Notes: generated by a model from the letters alone, not told the origin. A stretch of DNA of 64,000 nt from Isoetes taiwanensis (GCA_021234155.1 JAJEKV010000020.1:18901018-18965017); one strand, 5' to 3'. Positions 43,445-55,529 are shown, numbered from the stretch's first letter. Made by a program: numbers and translations.

Positions 43445-44300
43445 TATATTCTAAACGAGGTGCACCCTGGACTACCACAATCGTTGGATTCATCGATCCT
43501 ACGATCCAATCGATGAATCCAACGATCCAGATTATATGTTGGGGCCTGTGGGCACCTCTCGTTTCGCCTAAGGTTTTGAGGTAATATCAAACCTCTACAA
43601 GGCTTTGCCTAAGATTTTAGAATATGAAATACGGGGGCTCGAACCTCTACCAAAATAACCCAATATTCTAATAAGATTACTTTAACCAATACACCTAGTG
43701 AGCTAATGTGATTATTTTTTATCTTGAATCTATGTTTTTTTTTATAACAAATCCATTCAATTGTTTTAGGGATATATGGTCTATGGTTTCAGGAATTGTT
43801 ATTTTTACATCGATATCAAATCCCTATGGAACCCCTGTTATTTTGCTACATATTCTAAACGAGGTGCACCTGGACTACCACAGTCGTCGGATTCATCGAT
43901 CCTACGATCCAGATTGTATATTGGGGCCTGTAGGCACCTCTCGTTTCGCTTATAGTCATTTATGTTTGGAGGCGCCTATGATTTTGAAATATGAAATACG
44001 ATTTCGCTTAAGGTTTTGAGGGAATATCAAACCTCTATACGGCTTTGCCTAAGATTTTAGAATATGAAATACGAGGGCTCGAACCTCTACCAAAATAACT
44101 CAATATTCTAATAAGATTACTTTAATCAATACACCTAGTGAGCTAATTTGATTATTTTTTATCTTGAATCTATGTTTTTTTTTTATAACAAATCTATTCA
44201 ATTGTTTTAGGGATATATGGTCTATGGTTTCAGGAATTGTTATTTTTACATCGATATCAAATCCCTCTGGAACCCCCTGTTATTTTGCTACATATTTTAC
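43445..44300 (-). repeat. About 400-430 bp tandem duplication with tRNA-like boxes
   Basis: Two copies, 43445-43848 and 43850-44300, share CTAAACGAGGTGCACC, GGGCTCGAACCTCTACCAAA and TTTTAGGGATATATGGTCTA. On the minus strand each contains TAGGTGTATTGGTTAAAG followed by GGTTCGAGCCC, which resemble pol III A and B boxes, so a SINE or tRNA relic may be embedded. The first copy also holds a perfect inverted repeat, GGATTCATCGAT and ATCGATGAATCC (43489-43523). Confidence 0.65.
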
Positions 44301-44344
44301 ATCGAAATTTTTGCTACCAAGTGTAACTACAATGGGCAATAAGA

Positions 44345-44566
44345 ATTTGCATTAACACACTAGTTCCTTAGCAATGTGGTCTCGAGTTCGAGACCGCCCA
44401 GAATCGCACTCGGTACTGTTGGGGGTCAAATCCCAACAGACGCAATGTAAGGTGGTTGGGGGCAGGGCCCAACCAAGCAATGTAGTGTGGTGTGTGGTCA
44501 CATGTCCAGTTGGATGCTGCCTAGTGGCGTGACGTTAAAACTACTATCTATCTATCTATCTATTAA
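44345..44566 (+). mobile_element. tRNA-type SINE with TCTA tail
   Basis: A B-box-like palindrome GGTCTCGAGTTCGAGACC lies at 44381-44398. A body with GGGGGTCAAATCCCAACAGA follows. The 3' module is GCTGCCTAGTGGCGTGACGT, then TAAAACTAC and (TATC)n. Hairpin TGCC-TAGT-GGCG sits at 44518-44529. The same 3' module is at 1449-1529. The 5' boundary is uncertain and no target-site duplication was found. Confidence 0.55.
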
Positions 44567-44677
44567 AAGGATTCTAGCTATCAAATGATTGTGTAATTCC
44601 TTGCTCCATAGCTTTTGCAAGCAATTCACGTATCTAATCATATGGAAGAGGTAGAGTCACATTTGGCCAATACAAAC

Positions 44678-44687
44678 ATTTAGCTAC
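44678..44687 (+). repeat. Target-site duplication, left (ATTTAGCTAC)
   Basis: This 10-bp sequence is repeated exactly at 46012-46021, bracketing the unit 44688-46011. Confidence 0.75.
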
Positions 44688-46011
44688 AATGCTTTTACAC
44701 AGGCTGGCCTACCAGTTGCCGAAATTGATCATAATGCCCATTTGCAGTGTGTTCAGAACCTTGTGTCTCACGCAGTTGTTTGCCATTTCACTGGACAGTT
44801 TCTGGATCTCAAGAGATTGGATTCTGGCTAAAACATCACCTTCAGAGACTGGGTCTCCCTCATTACGCGTCTCTAAAAGTTTTGGATAAAGATAATAATT
44901 TCTTCCTGGGTTTGACTCTTCACTTGCAGTTGTCAGGCTTGTGAGACGTGGTGTTGATCCTCTTTGGGGACATTATCTTCTATATTAGGTTTATTCTCTT
45001 GGATTCTTGCCAAGTAAGTCTAGTGCATTGTGCATGCCTTGCTGGCTTGCCTTAGAGGATTTTCCACTAGAATTGCAAGTATCTGATTTTATGATTGCTA
45101 TTGCCAATGGATTGGGTTTGCATCTTGCCCATTCTATTATTAATGGTCCTCGAATTTGTGTATCTCTTCCTACTTGTGTATCTATTCCTCAGTCAATAGT
45201 GGTCAAAAGTGGCCCCCTTTTTTTCAAGCGCAAACTACGTCTGCTTAATTAACGGACATGAGCTTGCCAAGATGTTTCCCAATATTGAGGCTTTCGCTAC
45301 TTACGGGTCTAGGCATACTTTTGTCTCTACCTCCCCAACTGCTCCTATCCCATGTCACTTAGCATCTACTTCATTTAAATGTCGTGTTGTATTATCTTCT
45401 TCCTCATCTTTCTCTGCACTAGTTAATCCGCCAGTATTACCAGCCCTTGTGCCTTCTTCTCAAGCTATTTCTGCACCATCGCCTTCTTCTAATGTATCTC
45501 CATCTCAGTCTATATCAGTAGACCCTCTTAATGAGGATCAACACTCGTGTCTTCAGGACATCGCTCACAAGCAAGAATTATTGGAAAAAGGATGGTCTAC
45601 TCCATGCCTGAAGAAGCTTGCCCGTCGCAAAAATAGCGCGGCTCCTCAATCTGCATTAGTTCACTCTGTAGTTCCAATATCTGCTACAATTGTTACAGTG
45701 GATGTCTCTGATTCAGTGGCATTGAGACACAAGGGAGCAGATCAAGTTGCTGTTAATGATTATATGGATGTGGAAGTTCGACCTGGTTAAAGTAACTTTT
45801 CTGAAAGTATGATTATATATTATTCCTCTCTTTGTAGGAGAGGAAAATCGTATAAATTGCATTATATTGTCATGCTTAGATGGGTGGCCCTGCTCAGTTG
45901 GATCTAATTATCCACTGGGTTTTTTTATTCCGGTCTTTGCATTGTACTATGTATTATGATGGAGTGTTATTAATAAAGTCTGATGTCCTTAAAAAATAAA
46001 TAAATAAATAA
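44688..46011 (+). mobile_element. ORF1-only retroposed element (half-LINE), copy 2
   Basis: This 1,324-bp unit is flanked by ATTTAGCTAC on both sides and ends AAAGTCTGATGTCCTTAAAA and (TAAA)n. It encodes the same type of ORF1 protein as 41192-42765: HFTGQFLDLKRL near 44785, then in the next open frame MPCWLALEDFPLELQVSDFM, IAIANGLGLHLAHSIINGP and RICVSLP. After a frame change near 45230 it reads NGHELAKMFPNIEAF and a Ser/Pro-rich tail to 45790. It lacks the 5' part present in copy 1, as expected for 5'-truncated LINE-type retroposition. Copy 1 and copy 2 differ strongly in the 3' UTR, so they are different subfamilies. Confidence 0.75.
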
Positions 46012-46021
46012 ATTTAGCTAC
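46012..46021 (+). repeat. Target-site duplication, right (ATTTAGCTAC)
   Basis: Partner of 44678-44687, directly after the (TAAA)n tail. Confidence 0.75.
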
Positions 46022-48029
46022 TACTTTGATGATTCGAAGTAATAGTGGTTTTAGAGATAAAAACAATAGAAACATCATGAAGGTGGGTCTAAAAGCAAGT
46101 GGAAGTTAAATTATATCATTTAGCTAATTTAAACATGGCCAGTAATTAGCTTATTTAAAGTTGTCAAGTAATTAAAGGAGGAAGTCTTTCAATCCCGAAT
46201 TAGATGAGCTTGGTTGACAAAACTAATTAAGGTTGATCATGCACGAGGTCATGATCATTTATTTGAAACATGTAAATTTTCGTTGAGTATGTCACTAGAC
46301 CATGCCTTTCAAGACCTTAAATTGCCACACCTGAGGTCAACGGTTCAAATATAGCCAACATTAGTCTAGTAATGGGGACCTTAAAAATTCATTGCCCCGA
46401 CGGATTCAAGTATGACCAACTGGTCCTATGGTAGAGACCTTAAACCTGCCATGTAAACTAGATAATCAAATGCAAAACAGCTCTTCGCATATTATCCTAT
46501 AATCGCTCTATCCTATAATCGCTCTATCCTATCCATCCAACCAAGGCATATTCCCAAGGATATCCAAAACCCAGAAACCATGACCGTCCATCAAAAAATA
46601 AGATGGGGTCAAACTCCATTTTCCATGTCATCATATGATTATGAGCCAAAGGTGCCCAAGTCAATGATGCAGTCAATCAAAAATGATTGTGGCTTACGTT
46701 ACCGACTGAATTTAACATCACAGAGAAATAGCACAGAAACAGAAACTTAATAACAAGCAAGAAGAGGAGCATGGAGATTTAAACCATGGGCTGCTGCAGC
46801 ATAGGAGGAAGCATGGGGATCTGAACCCCCTGCCCAAAAGGCAGTTCCGGAAAACCTCAAAATGAAACACCACCTGTGCCAAACCAGACAACACCTCTTG
46901 AAGCGAAATACAAGCACAAGAAGAAAGAGGGCTTAAAAAAAAGGACTAATCAGGGCAAGGAAATCGGATTGAAGAGGTCATTATGCCAGGAACTCTCACT
47001 GCCACACAAAGAAAACAAAACGAAATCATATTTCTTGCCTATGGCGGAAATCGAAGATGCTTTTGGCTATGGCAGAAGGAAAAATCCAAAATCTCCCGTT
47101 GACAATAAGAAAAACCGCAGATGCCAGAGCCTGGCTCCAGATTCTCCATCTGTGCCCTGTGGGATTCTGCATCTGTGCCCTCTGTGCCCTGAACCCTCCC
47201 AGATTAACTCCATATTTACTGCTGCCATATTACCAGCTCTAAGAATCGATTTCAAGACGTCGGTTGCCTCTGAACCCTGCCAGAATAACTCCCATGGCGA
47301 AGCAGCCGCCCACAAAAGACCTCCGCCATGCCCTGCCCTAACGCCCAAATTCGACACGAACCCCACTTTCCTAATACAGAAAGAAAAATAAATGGCACAC
47401 CTTACAAAACGCATACCACATTTACTGACATCAGCATAATACTATTTTGGCATACAAATACACCCTTAAACCATGCACAATCATATGTAATACCACACCC
47501 AAACAACATTTTGGGAACTTAATGCCTAGGTAGTGTACAAGATAATCAAATGCAAAATAGCTCCTAGCGTATTATTAGGTAGTGAATTAGCTTCCATAGA
47601 ATACAACTCCTAGCATATTGCGTCTAGGTAGTGAATTATCCTCCATAGAATACAGCTTCGTGCACCTAGGTAGTGAATTAGCTTCCATATATGATACTAT
47701 ATGATACGTAGAATACACTCGCAATGTGACGACGAACAAAATCACGTCCTTCAATTAGTGCTTTGGGCTAGTTTAATAACCCCCGTGATTCAACGCTTTT
47801 ATTTGATTTAAGGTAATCTTAGGATTTTATTTTATTAGACAAACAAAAAATCAAAATAAACAAATGACCTGGCCGGCGAGCTGCGCTTTGTTTATTTCAG
47901 GCATCGCTCAGCATAAAGAAACTCGATTCTGTTGAGAGATGACTTCTACAAGTTAAGGGCGTTGGCGAATTCCGGTGTGTCTTACCTCATGTTTATCATA
48001 AAGGATCGCATTTGCTCGCCAGGTAACTC
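46022..48029. other. Intergenic, upstream of the PAT10-like gene
   Basis: Short tandem repeats are present: CCTATAATCGCTCTAT units at 46493-46535 and a roughly 55-bp unit with TAGGTAGTGAATTAGCTTCC at about 47570-47690. A basic ORF at 46876-47391 has no known domain. The last part should hold the promoter and 5' UTR of the downstream gene; no clear TATA box was assigned. Confidence 0.5.
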
Positions 48030-51000
48030 ATGAATTTGTTGCCAACAATGTGTAGAATTGTGTTGGTCTTATTTTGCTCTCTCACTTCGAATGGCGCAGC
48101 AGCTGGGCAAGGAGCAGGTCGTGCAAAGTTATGCTGGATTTTGGTTCATGCCCTCTGCGTAGGATTTTTCCTGGTTTCGAACATGAAGTTTAGACAAGAG
48201 GCGCTGTCTTGGACATGGTAATGGGCTTGACCATGACAGCATCTACTCCTTATTCATTACCTGTTTGCCTTTACTCGTGATTCAGGGACACTACACTATA
48301 CTTCCTACTGCTCTTTGCTACAGTTGTGCAATATTTATGTACAGCCGGTTCTTCCCCAGGGTACTACAATTCAGCCTTCACAGAGTATATATAACATATC
48401 ACTCTGCTTATTTATTTTTCTTGGATGCAGATATGTTGTTGATGTGGAGGCAAGCGATGCAATTGAAGCCAATGTGAAGGCAACACCAAATGCAAGTACT
48501 GGGTATGTTCACACAAGACTTCTGTTCTTCTAAATTAGTAATGCAGTTGACTTTGAGGAAAGGACTTCATTTATTCATAAGAAATTCAACAATTTTTTCT
48601 GATTCTAAGAGCAATACTGATGATAATAATTCTAGCAATAACAATTGTAGAGAAATACTATAAATGCAGCAGAAACAATAGGTATTATCTGAAAACTATT
48701 TCTATTACAGAAAGATCTGTAATGCAATGCATGGTTATGGTAAATTTGTGAAACTGGATATGTCAGAGAGAAGATATTTTCTAGCAATTTAATATATACC
48801 TAGAGTTTTGCTCCATCTTGTGTTCTATATTTTAGCCTCTGCATTTTTAGTGTTCATTGTGGAGTTAGTTGTTTATTATATATTCTTTTGCAGACTTGGG
48901 TCTTCTGGCTGATTTTGAACATGGACTTGCATTTGTTCAGTCACAGCAACTGGCGTTGTCCCTATTGTCGAGTCTGGCAGGTATACTACGGCACACTTTT
49001 TTGTATTGGAGGCGAGTTAGTTATAAAATGAACTTCAAAGAAAGACGTCTGTAGAAAATTCTCAGCGAATATTTTCATAATAATATAAAATGTATAGGAC
49101 TATAACAAGTCCATCCCATCAGTAAAGCTGATCAGAAGATTTTCGGGAAAAAACATGGAACAGAGTAATTTGTCATTCTATATATGTAACTGAAAGCACA
49201 AGAAAGAGAAGTACTACAACAAAAATCTTTACTATCTTATGCCTTTATTGATGGCAGTCGCAAGGTTAAATTTATGTATTAACTGAAAATAGAAAAATAA
49301 TGTGTATATAATTATCTTATTTTGTTTGTTCTTTTGCAGCCTCTGAGAGCCAAGCACTGTCATGATTGTGACAAGTGTGTCTTGCGTTTCGATCACCATT
49401 GTATCTGGCTGGGGACATGTGTCGGTCAGTTCAATCATTGTAAATTTTGGTATGTTAAACATTGTACGTGTGCTTGTAAACTATTTGCATGGCTGAGCAT
49501 GTTGATTATAAACGAACTCTTATATTTTTTAGTTTGGTTGCAAGAGGGCCAATAATCACTAGTGTAACATATGGAACTCAAACATCACATGTTAGGGATG
49601 TGCTAAAAAAATCTTAGCGATGACATTGTTTTTTTTATCGCAGAAAAGCCTCCTATACATAAATAGTGACTTGCATGGGCTTTGGATCAAATAACTTTTC
49701 CATCCAGACTTTTGAATTACAGAATACCAGAAACCTATCATTAGAGAGAATATAATATATCGGCCAAAAGTAGATTCGTATGAGCAATCAATTTCTGACT
49801 CTTGAAGTACAAAGATCCTTTTGGGAAGTTGCCATTATCAGAACTGTTTGAACTTCCTTACTATATGGCACGAGTTGTATCTTCAGTTTTGAGGATTGAA
49901 AAAGGGCAGTATTTGCTTGTAGTGCTTCACCTACTTAATATGGTCATCTTATCTCACTCATATGTTGCCCACCTCCACTTTTCAAGAGGCCTGCTCTGTC
50001 GTTGCACTGTGGCTATTTACTTTGCTTCGAGGCAAACATGTGGTGCTAGGGGCAGGTCACAGGTAATGAAAAGGATTAGCTATGGTAGATTATTTAAATG
50101 GCAAGGCAAGAATGAGAGTAAAAGTAATGAGGTAAAGATGTATAATGCGGAAACCATATTTGTCTTGTATAGAAAAAATATATTTATCTTTGTGAGGTTG
50201 CCAATATCTTCCTGTCTTGATGAATTACTGGAAATTTACTAACTGCGGTATGCATGCCAAAGTTCGAATAAGAATTGCCAAGCGTTTGGTCATATATGAC
50301 AGAGAATTGGTGTTGTCCATTACTAAAAGTGTTTCTAATCTAGTGTCTTCCTGGCATGCAGGTGGTATGTTCTCTTTGAAACAAGCCTTTGTCTTTGGAC
50401 TACGGTCTTGTACTTCATGACGTTTGCTGATGAGACATCTAGATATTGGTACAGTTCCCTCCAACAGTCATTAGATGATTCTTTTTCAACTTTACAGTCT
50501 CTTTTTGGGTGTTGATTTGCAGGTTGCATCGAGCATTCTTACTGCTGATATTTATTGCCCTATTTTGCTGTTCGGGTTTTCTTGTGATTCTTCTTTTCTT
50601 TCACAGGTTTATACTGCTGTACTTGCTTATTATTTTGGAGATTTAATAGTGTGTATTATATGAAACTTACAAGCTGCTTATATTCCAGTTACCTGGTTAT
50701 TACAAATCAAACGACGTATGAGAAAACAAGGCGGCGCCGCATATCATATCTTAGGTAATTCTTGCAGGTTTTACAATGATGACGTTATGGAGACTAGGAA
50801 AATGGACTCGAATTTATGTATCGTGCTTGTGCTATTGACCAAGCATAGGTTGTCTGTTGATAAAGAGGGAGATTTAATTGTTTGTCTTATATGTGAGACC
50901 GTCTATGCTCTCTTTGGACATTTCAACATTTGGTGAGAATGAACGTAATTTCAGATTGATAACCAGCATCTGCTCATATTTGTGCAGGACTTTTCCTGCG

Positions 51001-51147
51001 GATCTCTACCCTTTTAGCATTGGCTTCCGGTTAAACATCTATGAGTTTTGCTGCGGTAAATTTGATCGCATTTATCACCTTCCCTCTCCTGAAGAAATAG
51101 ATGCACGCAGAAGATGGCATTTCTTTCCACGTGCTTCTTGCTCGTGA
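48030..51147 (+). CDS. PAT10: DHHC protein S-acyltransferase, PAT10-like (9 exons)
   Basis: This gene encodes a palmitoyltransferase that attaches fatty acyl groups to cysteines of membrane-associated proteins; plant PAT10 acts at Golgi and vacuolar membranes. The exons I read are 48030-48217, 48286-48360, 48431-48502, 48941-48980, 49340-49449, 50362-50448, 50523-50606, 50689-50754 and 50988-51147. All join in frame at GT-AG sites to 293 residues. The cysteine-rich domain spans about 115-162: [20 protein letters not shown], then [12 protein letters not shown] with DHHC at 143-146. Four membrane segments lie near 34-50, 66-83, 165-183 and 196-222. The TTxE motif (TTYE) is at 227-230, and a PAT10-type C-terminus ([19 protein letters not shown]) follows. 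It appears intact but is shorter than Arabidopsis PAT10 (about 340 aa), mainly at the N-terminus and before the cysteine-rich domain. The ATG at 48030 is the least certain point. Confidence 0.88.
49760..50130 (+). pseudogene. Coding-like fragment inside PAT10 intron 5
   Basis: Within the 912-bp intron, a frame reads [20 protein letters not shown], then [20 protein letters not shown] and on to 50242. It is coding-like in composition but not a DHHC exon; exons 5 and 6 join properly without it. I do not recognise the family. It may be a fragment of another gene carried into the intron. Confidence 0.35.
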
Positions 51148-51743
51148 TAAGAGCAGAGCATGCAAGATGGATTGCAAGATGATTGTAGCAGAATATATTC
51201 ATCCAGACATGGTATATTCGAATTTTTATGTCTACTTTGTCCTTGTATAGCTATATTAAATTGAATTTTTTTATTGCTGCTGCTTGACATTGCAAGCTTG
51301 GTTGATTGTATGCATTAAGGAGGCTAATTTGTTCTATGATGATCATATTCTTCTATATCCTATGATGATCATATTTTAGATGACATGAGCATCTTGGCCA
51401 GATTCTTTGGCCTCGTGAAGCCCAAGGGCTGCTTTAGCTACATAACCTACCTTTCATGTAAGCACTCTGAATGTGATAAAGGCCAGCAGCAATAGTACCA
51501 GAAATTATTTTATACATAGGGAAATGGGCCTATAATCGAGAAGGAAATAGACTCCTCAACGTTAGTAATAAAACTTATATTGATCCCATTATCCAAACAT
51601 TTGAGAAGCACGATCTTAGCAATAATAAGCTCTTTTGTAAAACTCAATGAGGAGTCCATCATTCAAGGGCTTGGAAAGAGACAAGTTCTGGTCAATGACG
51701 GTAAGTGGTATCCAAAGTTGTACAATAATTCTGTAGTGACAAC
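51148..51743. other. 3' region of the PAT10-like gene, no further gene seen
   Basis: It presumably includes the 3' UTR. AATAAA-like polyadenylation signals cannot be assigned with confidence. Confidence 0.45.
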
Positions 51744-51971
51744 TTGCTCATCTCATTATCACTGGAGACTTGAATCCCATCCATATTAGTACTATAGAAC
51801 TGATTTTCCATCCATATTATTGCTCATCTCATTATCATTGGAGACTTGAATCACATCCATATTAGTACAATAGATCTGATTTCCTATCCATAGTATTGCT
51901 CATCTCGTTATCGTTGGAGACTTAAATCACATCCATATTAGTACTATAGATCTGATTCCTCTTTAACTTTG
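51744..51971 (+). repeat. 76-bp tandem repeat, three copies
   Basis: Units start at 51744, 51820 and 51896, exactly 76 bp apart, with TTGCTCATCTC(A/G)TTATC, then GGAGACTT(G/A)AATC and CATCCATATTAGTAC. In one frame each unit contains IITGDLN or IIGDLN, reminiscent of the GDFN motif of LINE endonucleases, but the surrounding sequence gives no endonuclease domain. Confidence 0.85.
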
Positions 51972-52894
51972 GCTTTAGCTTTGATGGAAAAAGTATTTGG
52001 AGTTCCATCTTTCATAATCTTTGGACTCCTTTATTACTGCGTTATCATGCTGATTAGTTGGAGCAAAGAGCAGCCTCTACTTAAGCTCCTCAAGATGTTA
52101 CCTCTCTTCCACGAAAATCTGTTTGCCCTACACTTTCAACCGATCTTTATGTTTCTTGTGGGTTTTAACCATCTATCCATGCTGTCCTAGAGACCTAGGG
52201 TTCTCGAGAAAAGACACAATATGAACGTAATTGGGATTATCTCTAACTAGGAAAATGGATAAGAGATGGTGTAGTTAACTCTACTATTATAAATCCACAA
52301 ATTCTCACAAGGATAAAACCCTATGGTGAAGACAACATATAGGGTTATCCTTATGATAAAGGAGTGGCAAAGTGAGATAATGGAAGGAGATAAGGTTGGT
52401 CTAGGCATTATGCTCTCATTAATATAAGGGATCCAAAATTACTGCTTCTCGTATAAATCTAAGAGTTAGCATATTGAAGCCACCTGCAAGAATACACTCA
52501 TCAAAGAGAATGGTCCCAAGTAAATTATAAGCATAAATATTGGCAAAAGCAAATGTAATTGAGCCAATGTGGCTTCATAAGAATATGCCATTTTCTATTA
52601 TTAGCATGCATCATCTAAATGCTAACAAGCTGATGAACCCAAAATGAGTGAAGAGGGGAACAAAATGATAAACCCCAAATGAGTAAAACAACAAATACAG
52701 GGTTCAACCACCCGATAAATAAGATAATTGTGTACAATGATTTCAGGCCCCCACATAGAACATTCAGAAAGTCGCTATACTATAGTGCTCTCGAACTGCA
52801 ACAACTGTAATAGTCAGGTCGCGCCACCCATCCAAGCAGTGACTCAAATCCGTTCAGCTAAGATACTGCTCCATGTGTCCCTCTTGGCCGCTCA
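51972..52894. other. Unassigned stretch
   Basis: No recognised gene. An ORF at 51969-52190 is hydrophobic without family motifs. Confidence 0.5.
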
Positions 52895-53345
52895 TATAAA
52901 AAGCAACCTTATGCACATCAGAGAGCTCCAAACTGCAAGAACAAACAACATGTGATTGTCAACTGTGTTAGGAGCCATCTACAGGCCAAGAGTCAGCAAG
53001 CTATAAAGTTGGACTAGAAATACAAGAGCACAATATCAAAATGGAAAAGAAGATCCATGAGGATCCTCGAAAACCATAGAGCTACGCCGAGATAGGAAAA
53101 TATAGGCTCGACCCAGAGGCGTATAAAAAGCAGCCCCATGCACATCAGTGAGCTCCAAACTGCAAGATCTAACCATATGTGACTGTCAAGTGTGTTAGGA
53201 GCTTTCTCCACGGGCCAAGAGTTAGCAAGCTATAAAGTTGGACTAGAAATATAAGAGCACAATATTGAAAATTGAAGAGATGATCCATGAGGATCCTCGG
53301 AAGCCATGGGGCTACGCCAAGATAGAAAAATATAGGCTCGACCTA
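52895..53345 (+). repeat. 227-bp tandem duplication
   Basis: Units start at 52895 and 53122 with TATAAAAAGCA. Both contain GAGCTCCAAACTGCAAGA, GCTATAAAGTTGGACTAGAA and GATCCATGAGGATCCTCG. No coding content is recognised. Confidence 0.85.
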
Positions 53346-55529
53346 GGGGGGCTTCCCCTCGGTGCCCTCCAGAATCACCACGTGCTATGCTGGGAAAAAT
53401 GCAGAAGCCCATTCGCTAACATTGAACGAAAAGTAAAACCCATATAGCAGAGTAAGAGGTGGGAGGGGAGGAACTCCGTATAACAGGCTTGTGCCAAAGA
53501 AAGCTTGGGTCCAAAAAGAGAGCTTGCGCTAAAACTGGCGTCCCTATCCCATTCTAGGGATAGGTCCTTTATGCACAAATATCATCATCCGACACAAAGA
53601 GGAACCTCCCTCAAATCCCATCATAGATTGAGACCATGAAAGACTGTAAGACGCAACTCGATGCCAGGAAAAAATATAACAATCATGAGATGAGCAGGAT
53701 GTCAATGCAATAACAATCATGAGACGAGCAGGATGCCAATGCTATTTCTCGACCCGACCCAACCCCTTCTCTTCAAATCCGCTGCCTTGGCTTGATATAG
53801 ATAGATGGTGACCTTGCATGAAAGATTATCTCTTTATAAAGTGCCCCTTTGCATAATGATTTAGATAACCCCTTTTTGCTTGGATAATTTTTTAATGGTT
53901 TGGAAATTTTTTTTTTTTTTTAAAGCAGGATTTTTATGTTATTTGAAAAGAGGTCTAAGACCTTATTACAGTAAAATGGCTCCACAATAGACCTGATAAT
54001 ACATATAAGAGCTCTTGGTCACCAGATAGGCAGATTAGGCTCCACCTTCCAGCACAATGCCAAGGCTTAACTGCTAAACACCAACCAGCAGAAAGTAATG
54101 AAGGCGCTCGATCTTCTTCCGTTGTTTGCAGTACTATGGCCGCAGCAAACTACTTCCAGAGGATTAGACCACACCCTTAAGCCCAATAATAAAGATTTCA
54201 GCGGAGGAACCTGTGTTGTACTAAAGAAAGCTACCTGCTTCTTTTCACAAACTCGGTACTATAGAGAGCCACCTTACATGTTTCTGGGGGAAGGTGGTTC
54301 TCAGAACCCTTGGGCAAGTGCTGGATACAAACCCCTACCTAAAATTGATTGTCACTGCCTGCTCCACCCACCTAGCTACTTCGAGATCCACCTTACAAAC
54401 CAAATGCAACACCAAAACAGCTGAAGCTCCTCCCTAAAGCACTCTGGACCAGCAAAAAGGATATTTGCTGATCCAAAGCATAGCATCTGGTGTACACCTT
54501 GCTTAAGTCGGGCCTTCTTGGTCTCCCGCCCTAGAAAGCCCTGTGCAGAATCTCTGGCAACCACACAAGCTTCACCACAGCAGCTCAATCATTTCAGGTA
54601 TTCCCTAGCTAGGATAGGGATGGGCGAACAACAAGAACACCTTAACCAAGAACATTCCTAAGTACGGAACAACAGCACTTGCAGCCTAAGACAAAACCCA
54701 ACAGTCCAATGTTCCAGGCCCACTGAATCCACCTCTAGCTCTGACACTGTCTTCCCATACATTAAGCTGCACAAGGCTAAGGTATCTCAGTTCTAACAGA
54801 TTTTAAACAGAACAAGAGCGAGCAACCCATAAGCTCCAATATTCCATGATATAATGGTATACCCTGATCCTGCAGCTGCAGTAAGTGCAGCTCTGAACCG
54901 CAGGGAGTGCGGCCTTCTACTGCAATGAGTGCAGCTTGAAACCAAAGTCTGCCATCATATGCTTAATGGATAATAACTGGAACTGAAAAATCAGGCTCAA
55001 ATGCTGTTCAAAATCTGCCTAGCATTGGCCCAACAAAGGAGAAGCAGACTAGCCTAAAGCAACAGCCTGAGGATACCCACTTTTCCAATGCTTTGCTCAA
55101 ATACTAGGTATACTATCCAGCCCCAAAAAACACGACAGAGATAGAAAACCATTCTTACCCAATCTGGTTTTGGCCTTCCAGAGAAAGATCCAAGAACAAC
55201 GGCCATGTTCTGAGTGCAAACTCCTTGCTGCCAAATCCGATAATGACAGAGCAAAAACGGGGCCCTATACCTCCGACCAGCTTCTGGGGTGACAGCAGCA
55301 GCCGATAAGCTGCTCTTCCAGCCAGGTGCCTGCACCAACGAAGAACTCCTGAGCTCGGGCGGCGGCTGCCGCCGCCCTAGTTAGCGCCTAGGTTTTCCAT
55401 TCGCCTAGACATTCATCTTCTATAGGGTTTGGAATATATTTTCTTAAGTCCCTTTTAATTGTACTTTTGGGAACGAGTAGGAGCTAGCATTTACATGTCA
55501 CGTCAGCCGAGGATCCCCACCTTCAGTTA
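53346..55529. other. Unassigned intergenic stretch
   Basis: No gene is recognised. A GC-rich inverted repeat, GGGCGGCGGC-TGCC-GCCGCCC, is at about 55357-55377. ORFs at 54098-54424 (plus) and 55054-55338 (minus) have no known motifs. Confidence 0.5.
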
